Shown in pieces: positions 53,196 to 64,000 of a DNA stretch of 64,000 nucleotides. Position numbers and translations under genes: made by a program. Numbering within the stretch: the stretch's first letter is position 1; the number at the start of each line of letters is the position of its first letter. Source of the stretch: Euglena gracilis (lineage: Eukaryota; Euglenida; Euglenophyceae; Euglenales); contig CP154954.1 in NCBI GenBank assembly GCA_039621445.1, forward strand, positions 60,943,858-61,007,857, read 5' to 3'. Below the pieces are notes generated by a model. The model saw only the letters and a program-made list of their open reading frames with translations, did no database searches and was not told the DNA's origin.

Positions 53196-55050
53196 CTCCC
53201 AGTAAAGTGTGTTAGCTCTTTACAGACATAATGACGGCATGAGCCATTTTTATGTGATGTTTGGCCTGTGGGATGAGGCGGCGGAAGGCGGGGGGGGGGG
53301 CATATTGAAGTAGTAATGGGCCTAGTCTATTAACTCCTTTCCTAATGAGGGGCCATCGCTAACCAGAATCTTCAAATACCACCCCATCATGTGCATTGTG
53401 TAAATAGGCGCATTGATGCGTGCAGGGTGGTAGAGGGTGCTATTCTGCGTCTCCCTTTGAATTTCAGTCTTTTTTTCAAAAAAAATTAATTTGTCAATTC
53501 CATCCACAGTGCGTTTCCGTTTAGATTTTGGAGATGATGAATTATAAATTATTATTTTCTGTCCGAAGAGTTTAACCTAAGTCAACCCTACAATCTCGAA
53601 GTCAATTTTGAAATTTTGAAGTCCATTTTGAGTTGTTGATTCAAAAGAAGAATCGAGCGACGCCCACCAGCACATCCAGCCCCCCAGGACAGACCTTCAA
53701 GTTTGTTTTGGCTTACTGTGGTCAATACGTAGGATGTCTTCTCTGTTAAATGTCGTGGAGGTGGCAGTGTCAGGGCCAGAATTGGAGGCCCACCCCCCCC
53801 CTACGTAATTCATGCTGAGGAATGGCAAGGCAGGAGGGACCGGTAGAAAAAACGAGATAGCGGTGATGGCGGGAAAGGTATGTGGTTTAAACAGAGATTT
53901 CAGACCCAACCCCCCTCTTTTGTTCCAAAAAAAATGACCCCACACAAAAATTTCCGAAAGAAGCCCTGCAAAAAAATTAGAAAAAGAACCTTCGCCGCCG
54001 TGGGTCCCCACGATGGACGTAGAAACGGCCGCATCATCATGCTAGCACAACTTAGTGCATCCACTGTGTCCCTGGACATGGTTGCAAAGTTTGGTGCAGC
54101 CCCTTTGTCCCCCGTGGACACGTTCACAGTAGGGGTTCATCCGATTGGCATGGTGCCTCTGGAGGTAATTGTGGATAGGTCAATTTTGGGTTTGCCAAAA
54201 ACAGAAATTTCCCTTTTCCCTGCCACACCACCATCTGTGGTTGAAGACACCCCCCCCCCCGGATCGTATGTGAATTCACAGGTGATCCAGGAAAGGCGAG
54301 GCCTGGAGTCCAGGAGTTCGGTCCGAGCAACCGCCGATACCCAATATCAAATATTCAAAAATGAAGTTCAACAAAGTCAAAGATTCAATGGAGATGAATA
54401 ATGAGGTGACCAGTATGATTTGAGTTTTTTGAAGGTGTGAGGGACGAGAGGCGGCCTGGCGCCTGCGCACCTGAATTGGCCAACTTGCCCTCCCCTTCCG
54501 CTACTTTTTCTACCTGTGTACTCCACCCCCCAGGTTCTGTCTTTCCTGATGTTTTATTCACAGAATTGTGTATGCTGACTCAAGAAGAACCACCAAAAAA
54601 TCTTAATTGACTCCAAGAATTCAATTCAAGTGAAGTAAAAAAAAACTCAATCAAGGAAAAGTGTTGGATTACCGGAAAAAGAAAAAAGAAGGAGGTCATC
54701 CAGTCCCTGACCAGAGAAAAAGGACGTGTTCATCCGCTACCCCCCCCTGCTACCCTTTTTTAAACAGGCTTTTCCTCAGCCCCCCCCCCCCCCTACTGCT
54801 TCAGAGGCACCCCAAGGAGTTGGCCAATATACCGTTTCACCCCCACAATTTTGAATTATTTGGCTGCCGGAACCCAGGTTCTGGCTGAATTCAGGGACCA
54901 AAAGCCACAGAAAAGGGGAATTTTTGGGGCACCTGCGACTATTGTTACCGGAGCGCCGGGTGACTGTTCTCCACCACTCGGCCGGCCAGGGAGCCCATTC
55001 CGCGCACGGTCACAGATCCGGCAACAGGGGAAGACTGGTACCCCCCCCCC
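53196..55050. other. Mostly unassigned; one 173-codon ORF
   Basis: No family resemblance found. A plus-strand ORF at 53,880-54,401 has a basic start (HKNFRKKPCKKIRKRTFAAV) and a hydrophobic middle (TVGVHPIGMVPLEVIVDRS). It may be a transposon relic, but this is unproven. C runs are frequent. Confidence 0.3.
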
Positions 55051-55054
55051 CTAA

Positions 55055-55445
55055 TAAGTGCACGGGTGCGCGCATTTTAAAGGCGTAGTTTCGGACCCCA
55101 AGGGGTGCGCACTTATTAGGGCAGTGCGCACTTTTTAGGGCAAAGCCAAAAATACTGACATTACCCCCACTCTTATTCAAATTTCTCCCCAATTTTGTGA
55201 TTTCAAGCTACGAGTCAAGTGATTATGTGTCCAATGTGTCAAATTTGGGGTTGGACGATAGAGTATTTGGTCCGAGAACGATAGTTCTGAGAAATGTGTG
55301 TGCTTTCCGACCTGAGATATGACAGTGATTTCTCCTTTGGGTGGGGGTGCGCACTTTTTAGGGAGGTAGTTTCGGACCCTTGGGGGGTGCGCACTTATTA
55401 GGGCACTGCGCACAATTAGGGCACTGCGCACTTATTAGGGGGGGG
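55055..55445. repeat. Cluster of TGCGCACTTATTAGGGC repeats
   Basis: GCGCACTTATTAGGGCA and GCGCACTTTTTAGGG recur about seven times in two blocks. Each block also has TAGTTTCGGACCC. The motif resembles the AATAAGTG / GTGCGCAC parts of the small elements in EBP1 introns. Confidence 0.7.
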
Positions 55446-55989
55446 TTTAGCAGAGGTTTGTTCGTTCTACGTTTTCCATTGAAGGCTTTTTTCTCGAGTG
55501 CAAGTTTTTTGAAAAGCAAAGTGTGCACACCTCCCCAGAATTTTACACACACGGACAGGCTACAGCCCACCGGGACGCAGACAAGAGGCCAAACCTTGCG
55601 GCGGATTCTGAAGTGGTAGCCCCCATCGCAAGTCTTCCTGATATCCCTGGGCAGCGTAAGCAAACACCCGAAAAGAAACCCCCGATCCCCAGCCCCATCC
55701 CCATACCCACTCCCACCTCCACAATCCCCTTTCCCGCACTCCAAGCCAAACCCCAACTCTCACTCATCCCCCTCCAATCCGAGACCCTAGTCGATAGCCC
55801 TCGAGACACGTCCCAAGTTCCCCTCCTGTTCGTGAAATAACACCAGCCCCAGTGCTGGGACAGGACCCCCTGGCCACCACCCGGGGCCCAACCCCCTCGC
55901 ACTTTTCTTCGGGACCCAACCCTTCCCCAAGCTGATTGCTTCCCTGCCCTTGCCGTCCCTGGTCCCGTCCGCGGTGCCGGGGGGGTGAT

Positions 55990-56718
55990 TAACCAGGGGG
56001 GTGGGGCATAGTATCACACAGTGCCTCCAGCTTTTCAGAACAGGCAACTGGGAAGACCTCACCAAGAGCCTGCTAGAAGAATTCCGCAAAGGCACACAAT
56101 TGGTAACGGAGACAAGGTCCCAAAAGCAGTCAACGGAAGACCCCACATCACAAGACAACCCTCACCTCCTCAAAAAAAACCTAGGGGTGGTAGGAGAGGG
56201 AGCTACAAAGCCAAGGAACACAAGACACTCGTGATCCACGAGTTCTCTAAACACTACAAGACTTGCACCCAACGGCTGACCCACCCAGTTTCTCCAACCC
56301 CCCACCAGAAAGCCTCAACAAAACGCATCACTCTGCCATATGGTCCACATTTATGAAAGAAAGCATCCTCAAATTCATCCGCACACATGCTCCTGGACCC
56401 TCTGGTCTGCGCATCAGCCGTCTACAAGACAGCCTGTGCCGTCCAGGAATAGGCACACTACAACACGCACTCACGCTTTTCTGCATCACGCGGGACAAAG
56501 GCGACGTTCAAGGCCCATATTCACCCATCTGGTGCTCTACCACTGTGAGAGCGCTGGCCAAGGAGAGAGGTGGCACAAGACCCATTTCTGTAGGGGAAAC
56601 ACTCAGAAGAATTGTAGGGAAAGCCATCCTTAACGTTCCGTTGTGAACTGGCCTCCTCCTTGCCAACTCAACTGGGGTGCCGAACGCCACTGAATAGTGC
56701 AGAGCGTGGTGCAGGCAC
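55990..56718 (+). pseudogene. Non-LTR retrotransposon RT fragment (plus strand)
   Basis: HSITQCLQLFRTGNWEDLTK opens in one frame (about 56,007). SWTPGPSG-type motif APGPSGLRISRLQDSL and then GGTRPISVGETLRRIVGKAI follow in another (56,389-56,640), the classic order before motif A of protist non-LTR RTs. The reading frame stops at 56,644. A GVPNATE remnant follows, then the hAT-like insertion. Palm motifs are missing. Confidence 0.7.
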
Positions 56719-57234
56719 TAGGGTGGTGAGTTGACTGGAGTTTGCGGCCCCTGAAATTTCACAGAATTTCACGAGTTTTACATTTCTTTCAGACCACGAG
56801 CCAATGGGAATGAGCGTTGGCAGGGGGGGAGTGGTGTCCCGAGGTCAAATTTTTTTGCACTTTTTGGCACTTTTTGCTGTACTGTCTCAACACCGAGGGG
56901 CGTCCTGGGGTCCAAACTGTACTGAAAACACCCCCTCAAAAATCGGCCAAAAATCGGCGCCGAAGGCGCCGGAAAAATTTTAAGTACTTTTTTGGGTCTG
57001 AAAAGGCCATTTTTGGTGTCAAAATTTTCATCCGTCTCGGGGGGGTCGGCACTGGGGGGGGGGGGGGGTCCCGAAAATCCCATCTGTACAGACGAGGGGG
57101 TGGTCCCCAAAACCCCAATTTTACTGCCGTCGCCAATAGGGTGTTGACTGAAATTTCTGGCCCCTGAAATTTCAAGAAATTTCACTATTTTTTATTTTTC
57201 TTTCTGACCACTTTTGGCGAATGTCACCACCCTA
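56719..57234. mobile_element. hAT-like MITE, 516 bp, with 8-bp target duplication
   Basis: Ends TAGGGTGGTGA and TCACCACCCTA are perfect 11-bp inverted repeats. GCAGGCAC flanks both sides (56,711-56,718 and 57,235-57,242). An 8-bp duplication and TAGGG-type ends are hAT features. It encodes no transposase; the interior has further inverted symmetry (TTTCTGGCCCCTGAAATTTC and TTTGCGGCCCCTGAAATTTC) and a GGCGCCGAAGGCGCC palindrome. Confidence 0.88.
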
Positions 57235-57242
57235 GCAGGCAC

Positions 57243-59095
57243 TACACACAGCCACGAACTGAGCGGTTCTCCAAGTGTATCTACGCAACGCATCCAACAA
57301 CGCCCACGGAACGCAGATGCTGAAAATAACTACAACTCGTTGCGTACACCCTGTTTTGTGGACAGAAAATCCTAGGGGGTTGAGCCCCCGCGTCCCCCCC
57401 GCGTCCTCCCCGTGTCCCCACGAAGTGGCTCGGTGTCCTTTTTTGTCTGTGGCTTTTCTGCAATGCACGGGCAGGCTTGCTGTCATGAAGTGAAGAAGGG
57501 AAAAGAGGGCAGAAGAAAAAAGAACGTCGCAAAAACAGGTGTGAAGTCCAAAAAAAACTTTCTTTACCCCGAACAAAACAATAGTTGTGAAAGCAAAAAG
57601 CAGAAGGCTTTTCAAAGAAAAAAAGCTAGCTTACATCATTGGGGTGGTTCGGGGTGGTCACAGGGAGGGGATCATGAGGGGAACACCGCATTTTCGATGG
57701 CCAAATTCGGAACCACCGAACGCGAATTTTTTGGGGGAAATACGTAAATTCGGAATCCCTTCCCCACACCTGAAATAAAGATTTTTGGATGCAATTGGGA
57801 CCACAGTGGGCCTGATTTTTTGACGTTGTTTTTTTTTTAAGTCTAACAACGTTTTTTTTAAAAAGTCCCAGTGGGTTTTGCATGGAAAATTTTTTGAATG
57901 CACATTTTACAGTGTGGCTAAAAATTACGGAAGACAAAAATTACGGCGAAAAAAAAATACGGGAAAAAAAAATTTGGCAAAATTTTATTTTTGAAAAATT
58001 AATTTTAGCAAAATCTGGTCCCCGTGAAGATTTGACCTCCGGCACAGGTGAGCGACATTTTTGTCCTAATTGTGTGTTCAACGTATTTTTTCCGTCCCCC
58101 AGTGGCCGCAATTACTGGAGGGATTGTGGCACGTACCCGTCCAGCAACGCTTGCAAAAAACAATGGGGGAACTTTCAAGATCGGTCAGGCATGGGCAAAA
58201 TATTCGCTGGCAAAAACAGAATGGCGGCCGTTCGCTGCAACTTCTGATAGAATTGTGCCACTGATCAAGTGTCAGTAATTTCTAATGCAGAGCGATTTTT
58301 GCTGTGATTTTCCCCAGATGCTTGATGCCGATCGCCCGTTTTTCAAGGAGCTGGGTGAGCATACCATTGAAGAAACTGACATTCAATTGGGATGAGTATA
58401 GTGTTCTTTTGGGCACAAACCGGAAGTGGGCTGGAAGAGGGTGTCGGAAACCGACGGAGTGAGAAAATTACGAGAAAAAAAATTATGGCAAAATTTAGGT
58501 ATTTTGCCAAAATTTCTGTCTTCCGTAATTTTTAGCCGCACTGTAAATGATTTTTGGCAACTTCTGGGTAATTTCTGCCAAAACTTTCTTCCACAAAAAT
58601 GAAAAAAAGTCATAAAATTCAATTTTTGTTGCATGTTTGGATGTTTTTGACCATTTTTGGCAGTTTTTGAACTTAGTAGGATTCAAAGTATGGTTTGGGA
58701 GATACATAACGAGTTTTTTTAATGAAATTTTCCTTTTTTTTGGACTTTTTTACTTTTTTTTAACAAAAACACGGTGTTCTGTTTTTTTAAAAAAACCAAA
58801 AAAATGCCCGGTATGATTTGGACACCAAATTAAGAATCACCATCCCGACATGTGCGGGGATTATCCGTCAAATTAGGAAACTTCCTAAATATTTTTAATC
58901 AAATTGGCATCACCGGCAAAATTTTCTCGCCCAAGAAATTTGGCCGAAAGGGACTTGCGTCGGGCCACGGGAGGAGTGGGTCACGGGGGCACCCCCACGG
59001 AACCGAAAATGGTGGTGCCCTTACGTCATCCCCCGCGACCCCTTTGCGTCCCCCCCCCCCGCGTGCCCAAAACCCTCCTAACCTCACCATACAAA
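57243..59095. other. Unassigned region, possible exon-like piece
   Basis: The first 150 bases continue the split non-LTR relic. At 58,098-58,277 a CCCCAG acceptor leads into VAAITGGIVARTRPATLAKN and GQAWAKYSLAKTEWRPFAAT. A second CCCCAG at about 58,317 precedes MLDADRPFFKELG. These could be exons, but no family is recognised. Related AAAAATTACGG(C)-type T/A-rich repeats occur at 57,917-57,995 and, inverted, at 58,465-58,550. Confidence 0.3.
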
Positions 59096-59099
59096 AAAT

Positions 59100-59193
59100 G
59101 TGGGTATAACCCGATTACAGGTCGTAAGACGGGTCAAGGGCGTCGTAGGCGCCCTTTACCCAAGGTACGCCTTGTAATCGGGTTATAACCCAC
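59100..59193. repeat. Foldback element of about 94 bp
   Basis: Left arm GTGGGTATAACCCGATTACA pairs with right arm TGTAATCGGGTTATAACCCAC (one-base bulge). Inner arms CAAGGGCG and CGCCCTTT continue the stem. Confidence 0.8.
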
Positions 59194-59198
59194 GTTGT

Positions 59199-61142
59199 TT
59201 ATGTAACGGTGTTCAAAGAGGCCAGGCGCCCGCCCTGTAATTCGTGGAGTGGCGGCAAATCCCTTTTGTTACTAACCTGTTCGTGGGACCCAAAATAACA
59301 CAATCCTTGCAATATTGACTTCAAGGCCCCCTTTTCCCGCCTCCCTGGAGAGAGTGGACAGTGCTGAGTGCAGTTGCATGGGGGAACCAACAGATGTCTG
59401 ACGTTGAGGCACCAGCCTTGCCATTCTACAGAAGCGGTCAAGGCTTCAAGGAGGTCTTGTAGACCCCATGCAAAAATGGCAGGACCACATGGGTCCCCTG
59501 GCTGTGCTCCTCTGGCGGATAGCAACATCGATTTCCTACAAAATAGACGTGAATGTTGGCTATAACAACTCTCCTACCATGGTAGGGCGGGTGGGCATCT
59601 GCGGCGAACGCTGTCGAGGGCTGAGGCACGAAAGATGCTGTTGAAGGCGTTTGTGAGGTCAATTTGAAGAAAGCACCGTTGTTCTTCCTTTTTATGGTGA
59701 AGATCATGAACCACCTGTTGCGTACCCATGGCTGTAAAGATGCAAGCATTTCTGACTCCGACACCCGTGTGCACGGGGGACAGGTCCTTGAGTGATTGGG
59801 TCCGTCATAGGCACACGCCAGCAGCGACCTGGCGGGTTGGCTTCTTTTTCTGGTTTGGCGGCCACCTTGCGTAAGGGTGCGAGGGTTGCTGATGATAGAA
59901 TTGGAGCCATGAGGGGGGTGGACCCCTTTGGAGATGCAATATGTGACAAATTTGTCCAAGAAGAGAAGGAGATCCTCAAAATCGCGATCCTGGCAAGTCT
60001 GCCAACATGATTCGCAAGTGATCTGGCCGGAGCCCAGAGGGTCCCGAGCAGAGCCCTTTGGGAATATGCAGTTAAGTTTCGTCAAAGCAAAAGTTCCTTC
60101 CCGCATGGTTTCCAAATCCCTCGCGGATTGCAATTCGTGAGACGGGTCCCAAGATGGGGGTTTTTCAATGGGTGGAGAGCATGCAGTCAAGCCATGACAG
60201 CAGGGTCTGATGATCCTTGAACGCCGTCAGAGGTGCCAACATGACATGCCTTGGAGATGGCACCGTGTCCGACAAGAGTTTCCACCTGGTTGAGAAGGCA
60301 CTCCATGTGGATACTTTCTTCATTGGAGGCTGTAACACGAGTGCGCGCAGGTGGTGGAGGTTGCTCTGGCAATGCGGAATCTTCCCAACTTTCCAGTTGG
60401 AGGTACAGACGGGCATGCTCTGCAACCTTCCGACCCACGTGCGCCCAATATGGGTCTTACCCCGTCTCTTCATGGGGCAGAGGACAGACTTGGGGAAGGC
60501 CCAGAGGGAGTGTAAGGTCAACCAACTTGGATTTGTGTTGAAGTTCCGAAGTAACGTTACGAAAGTGCAAGTGACCTGGAAAACTGCTCCACGACGAATG
60601 TGGACCAAGGTGTGTCGAGAGTCCAAACCAATTTCGTCGAAAGAAGCGAACAAAGCTACCGCGCTATCTATGAACACACCCGGAGAAACAGACCAGGATA
60701 CTCGGCGCTGCCTGTTGTCTTGCGAATTGGGTAGCGTGGCCACATCTCCTTCGGAGTGCAACATGAGTTGACTAGGGTTGTTTACTCTCGGCCTGGCGGG
60801 AAATGGCACATGATTGCTGATACAGTTCAGCGGTTGTCGGTGAAGAAGCGGTTGACTGAATGGGTGGTGGCAAGGGCATTTGGGGTTGTGCCGAGTTTGC
60901 ATTGCTCATCAAGGGAAGGAATGCAACATTTTGGTGGTCCTGCAGCCATCGGCCACCGGCATCAAGGCGGGACATTTCAGAAGCAGTCGGCCCCCGAAAG
61001 GGAGTTCGGCGAAAACCGGTAACGCGTTCATCGGAAACCAGGAGCCATGGGCTGTGCCCAGCTGAGAACATTGAGAAGCTGTTGACATTTCAACGTCGTC
61101 GTTAGGGCCTGGGTTGGCTTCCATATCCCCACAAGTCAGGGC
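59199..61142 (-). pseudogene. Non-LTR retrotransposon with 2A-like N-terminus (minus strand)
   Basis: On the minus strand, LTCGDMEANPGPND (61,135-61,100) begins the relic. HIGRTWVGRKVAEHARLYL and LVGHGAISKACHVGTSDG (about 60,440-60,230) match the segment usually found before RT. RT motif A is FLQIDLTNAFNSIFRAS (about 59,680) and motif B is RGAQPGDPCGPAIFAWGLQ (about 59,500). At least three frame changes separate these. The catalytic motif C was not found. Confidence 0.75.
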
Positions 61143-61838
61143 TTATTCTCCCCTCCCAGAAGAGGTGATTTGCTTGTTTTTTGCAGGCCCTTGTGTCTTT
61201 GCAGGTCGCTGGTGCAGAATGGGTTCAGTGAGGTGTCCAAAAAGGGAGGCAGGCATATTTATCGGAGCGTTTGGCTGGTTGGTGGGTGGGTGGGTGGGTG
61301 CTGCAGTGCTGGGCTTGACAGGCGAGACCAGAAAATCTTGCAGGGGAGACGGGTGTATGTGATGGGCCCAGAAGATTGGAACATGAAACATTTTCCCGCA
61401 TTTTTTTGGCAAAATGGTGTCAACAGACGAACAGAGTTTCCCTTCAGAATACAGTTTTTCACTCGCATTTTCAAACAAAGCAAAAATGAGCGCACAGAAA
61501 GGGAATGCAAATAGGTTCCAGGTGTCAGTGGGGGGCTTACAATGGATTTTGATGTAGCCACTGGCCTCGAGTTTGGCAAAGAAGACCAAAACTGATGGCT
61601 GATGTGAGATGACAGGGGGAAGGATGGAGGACAATATTTGAAGGCAATCTGGGGGGTGGGTTGGGGAAGATGCCAGCACCAGAAGGTCTCCATGCATGCA
61701 AATGGAAAGGTTGATGATGGGTGGGGAACGAGGGTTGGGGATCCTTTGGAACCCCAAAGAATGGTTGTATGCATGGTGGGTTTGAAGTGGTTGGGCGTGG
61801 TAGAAGGGGTGGGTATGCAGTGATTGGGGGGTGACCAT
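61143..61838 (-). CDS. ORF upstream of the 2A-like motif, function unknown
   Basis: 231 codons in the same frame as GDMEANPGP, ending at a TAA six codons before the DMEANPGP. It is Pro/His-rich at both ends, with a less biased middle (YIKIHCKPPTDTWNLFAFPF). It may be the original N-terminal protein of the retroelement, separated by one stop mutation. No domain is recognised. Confidence 0.3.
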   Translation of the reverse strand: MVTPQSLHTHPFYHAQPLQTHHAYNHSLGFQRIPNPRSPPIINLSICMHGDLLVLASSPTHPPDCLQILSSILPPVISHQPSVLVFFAKLEASGYIKIHCKPPTDTWNLFAFPFCALIFALFENASEKLYSEGKLCSSVDTILPKKCGKMFHVPIFWAHHIHPSPLQDFLVSPVKPSTAAPTHPPTNQPNAPINMPASLFGHLTEPILHQRPAKTQGPAKNKQITSSGRGE

Positions 61839-62349
61839 CGGGGGGGGGGGGGGCTCTGCAGGCCCAGTGGCTGGGGGCCATTTCAGGCACAGTGGCTGGG
61901 GGGTGGGCTTTTCAGGCCAAGTGGCCGGGGGGGCATTTTCAGGCCCAGGACAAGAGGCGGCCTTTCAGGACCAGAAAGGTTGGTGGGAGCCTTTTCAGTC
62001 CAAAAGAAACCAGGTAAGCCCTAAAGGTCACACTTGCACTGTACAGCATGGTGAGCTCTTGCAGTAACACCAAAGGGCTGAAAGCCCAAAACTGCGACAG
62101 CAAGTTGAACTGCTTGATCTGTGAGGTGTGCTTTCTTTCTTGACCTTGAAACTTGAATACTTCTGCCTGCACCAGCAGGACTTCTTCTGCTTGCACCAGC
62201 AGGGCTGTGAGTAACTTTCGATCATAGTTTAATTCTTGACTTGGATATTTGACCCCACCAGGGGCTTTCAATTGTCCGCCATACATTATGCGAAAAAAAT
62301 GGGCATCCAGAAAGACACTCAGAAAATATCAGTTTCAGTTTATAAACAA

Positions 62350-62406
62350 ACGGTGGTGGGGCGAACCGAGTCCACCGACCAGTGGCACAACCTAGTGGAT
62401 TTGACG
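62350..62406 (+). repeat. 57-bp direct repeat, copy 1
   Basis: AAACGGTGGTGGGGCGAACC through CACCGACCAGTGGCACAACC to TGGATTTGAC. The second copy is 328 bp downstream with five differences. Confidence 0.75.
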
Positions 62407-62677
62407 AATTCAGGGGAGAGAGGCTGTATACAGAAGAAAATGTCTGTGTGAGGTGCACGGGGGTGGTGGCAGGTAAGAAGGGTGAGCTTAGCTAAGGGAA
62501 CTCGACGTGCTGCGGGTGCACAGGTAGTTTGTAACGCTGTTCCCGACCGCGCAATTCGGATCGGTCGCTGAGCTCTCTCTTGCGTGAGCAAGGCGTGACT
62601 TGTCCAACACTTATCCACCGACTGGTGCATTTGGGATCTGGATTGGGTGGCCGGGCCCTTCCGTTTCACGTGCTTAC

Positions 62678-62734
62678 TAAACGGTGGTGGGGTGAGCCGA
62701 GTCCACCGACCAGTGGCACAGCCCACTGGATTTG
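62678..62734 (+). repeat. 57-bp direct repeat, copy 2
   Basis: AAACGGTGGTGGGGTGAGCC through CACCGACCAGTGGCACAGCC to TGGATTTGAC, matching 62,350-62,406. Confidence 0.75.
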
Positions 62735-64000
62735 ACAGGTTGCACAGTGAGGTGACGTACAAAACGGGCTGTGGCCATGCTTCAGGGGTAAGGTGGTCAG
62801 GTGAACCCGGAATTGGCCATGTAGGGGCCAGGGTCCGAGGGGTGAGGTGGCAGGGAGCAGGCGGGGTGAGGTGACATTGATGGGGGCAGGCTGTTCCCCG
62901 GTGTTCCGAATGGAGGTTTCGGGTTCGTCCGACCTTACGGCGTTCTCTCAGGTGTGTTTACCATGTTGCCTCTACGGGACAGAGCCAAAAACACCGGCCC
63001 TTGGTGGCCAGTGTATGCTGCCTTGGCTTGGCATCAGCGGCCACAGGTGTTTACATGGTGTTCGCCCAAACCCTATTTTACTCCGTGGCATATGGGGTGT
63101 GGGTAGTGAGGTCCACGTCGCCTGATGGCTCCGCCACTGCCCTCCAAGCCAGCTGGCGAGCCAACTCTCTGGTCAACGTTAGACTCAGCGCTTGCCATAC
63201 CGTGGCCTCTGACGATCGTCGTTGAGGAACATCGGTCTGCGCCAACACAGTGCGGAGGCACTTGGATATGACGCTTATTCCTTCAGGGCTCCACCCTCCC
63301 CGAGGGCTGCTTGCACCCCAGCGCTGGAACCTTTCCATGGCATTTGGACTAGGACTTTTTTGAGGTGGGTCGGGCTATTCAAGGCCTCCGTGGACGGCGA
63401 GTCATGACCCCTTGGCACCGTCCACCACCGGCTTCCACGTTTTCACAGGTTTCCTGTCCGGGTGAGAGGAGGAGTGATCGCGAGAGTAACAAGGGTCTCT
63501 TCCCACCATACCACCCTCGGGACGCGGGGTGTCGTTATGCGTTGCACGACCCCACTTTTCATGGAGCACCTTTGTCCCCAGGCCATGCTCACCCCAAGGC
63601 GCTTTGGCTTCTCCAGGGGCTCACATGGGCCTGACTGTACATTGAGCCACCATGCGCGGTTGCCTCATCAGCATCGACCACGTTTAGGAGACCGGCTGGT
63701 GACGCAGTCGATAGCGATCCTCGACACCGGTGCGCCGCACTCCGGTGCCACCCAGAAGGGGCCAGAGCCCCCGCTAAACCACCCAGGTTTCCCCGGGGGA
63801 GAACCGACGTTCTGATCCGCAGCCCCCTGCCGGGGGCATACGAACTTTGACCGTTCTCACCAGCCTTGCCTGTTCACCTTGGGTGAAGCCCCAGTAATCT
63901 GGTGCCCAAGGCTAGGTGAGGGCCGTCACCCCCGTACCACCACCCAGGCCACTTATCCCCCAGGGTATAGCGAACGCTGCTGCAAGTGCGTCGCACCCCG

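Larger units (their letters stand above)
61839..64000. other. Unassigned right end
   Basis: No gene is recognised. A GGCC-CAGTGGC..GGGG low-complexity stretch lies at 61,845-61,950, and the direct repeats listed next at 62,350 and 62,676. GC-rich ORFs near 63,000-63,800 lack recognisable motifs. Confidence 0.4.

Noticed and set aside
57232-57615. 127-codon minus-strand hydrophobic ORF
   Set aside because: It crosses the hAT target duplication and the split non-LTR relic; no family resemblance.
63830-64000. Possible structured RNA at the right edge
   Set aside because: Short local palindromes only; no match to tRNA, rRNA or snRNA features that I can defend.

Overview
The window is nuclear DNA of an unidentified eukaryote, most likely a large-genome protist or alga. 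The evidence is a spliced single-copy gene with GC-rich exons, long AT-rich or repeat-filled introns, a degenerate DIRS-type and non-LTR retroelement load, and TTAGGG-type telomeric motifs. Long G or C homopolymers recur throughout. There is no sign of bacterial operons.

Region 1 (663-19,371, + strand) is one gene, the EBP1/PA2G4 homologue. It is a catalytically dead M24-fold protein that binds RNA and ribosomes. I place 13 exons covering the whole protein. Its introns carry most of the oddities: AT-rich and GT-rich repeats, a small element with TTAAGTGCAC ends in two introns, a (TATG)n block, a TTCGAGGAGG array and two strong hairpins. The 8.5 kb intron 8 holds a 6.4 kb inverted-repeat element. 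Its arms are built from CCGCGG modules, its core is about 53 copies of an 89-bp satellite plus two tRNA-like sequences, and it is flanked by a direct repeat of about 105 bp.

Region 2 (19,925-29,060) holds two decayed copies of one DIRS-like (tyrosine-recombinase) retrotransposon in divergent, head-to-head order. Each has Gag, RT, RNase H and recombinase remnants.

Region 3 (29,063-47,726) is a tandem array of a 5.65-kb unit with long minus-strand ORFs, one containing a zinc-knuckle-like motif. The third unit is interrupted by the 3' half of a second DIRS-like family, and the partial fourth unit carries five telomeric hexamers. A solo DIRS terminus follows (47,727-48,240).

Region 4 (48,660-53,195) is a fuller copy of the second DIRS-like family, minus strand, with terminal repeats and RT, RNase H and recombinase remnants.

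Region 5 (53,196-64,000) holds two non-LTR retrotransposon relics. One (+) is split by a 516-bp hAT-like MITE with a perfect 8-bp target duplication. The other (-) begins with a 2A-like DMEANPGP motif. There are also foldback repeats and stretches where I recognise nothing. Apart from EBP1, no intact host gene is evident.
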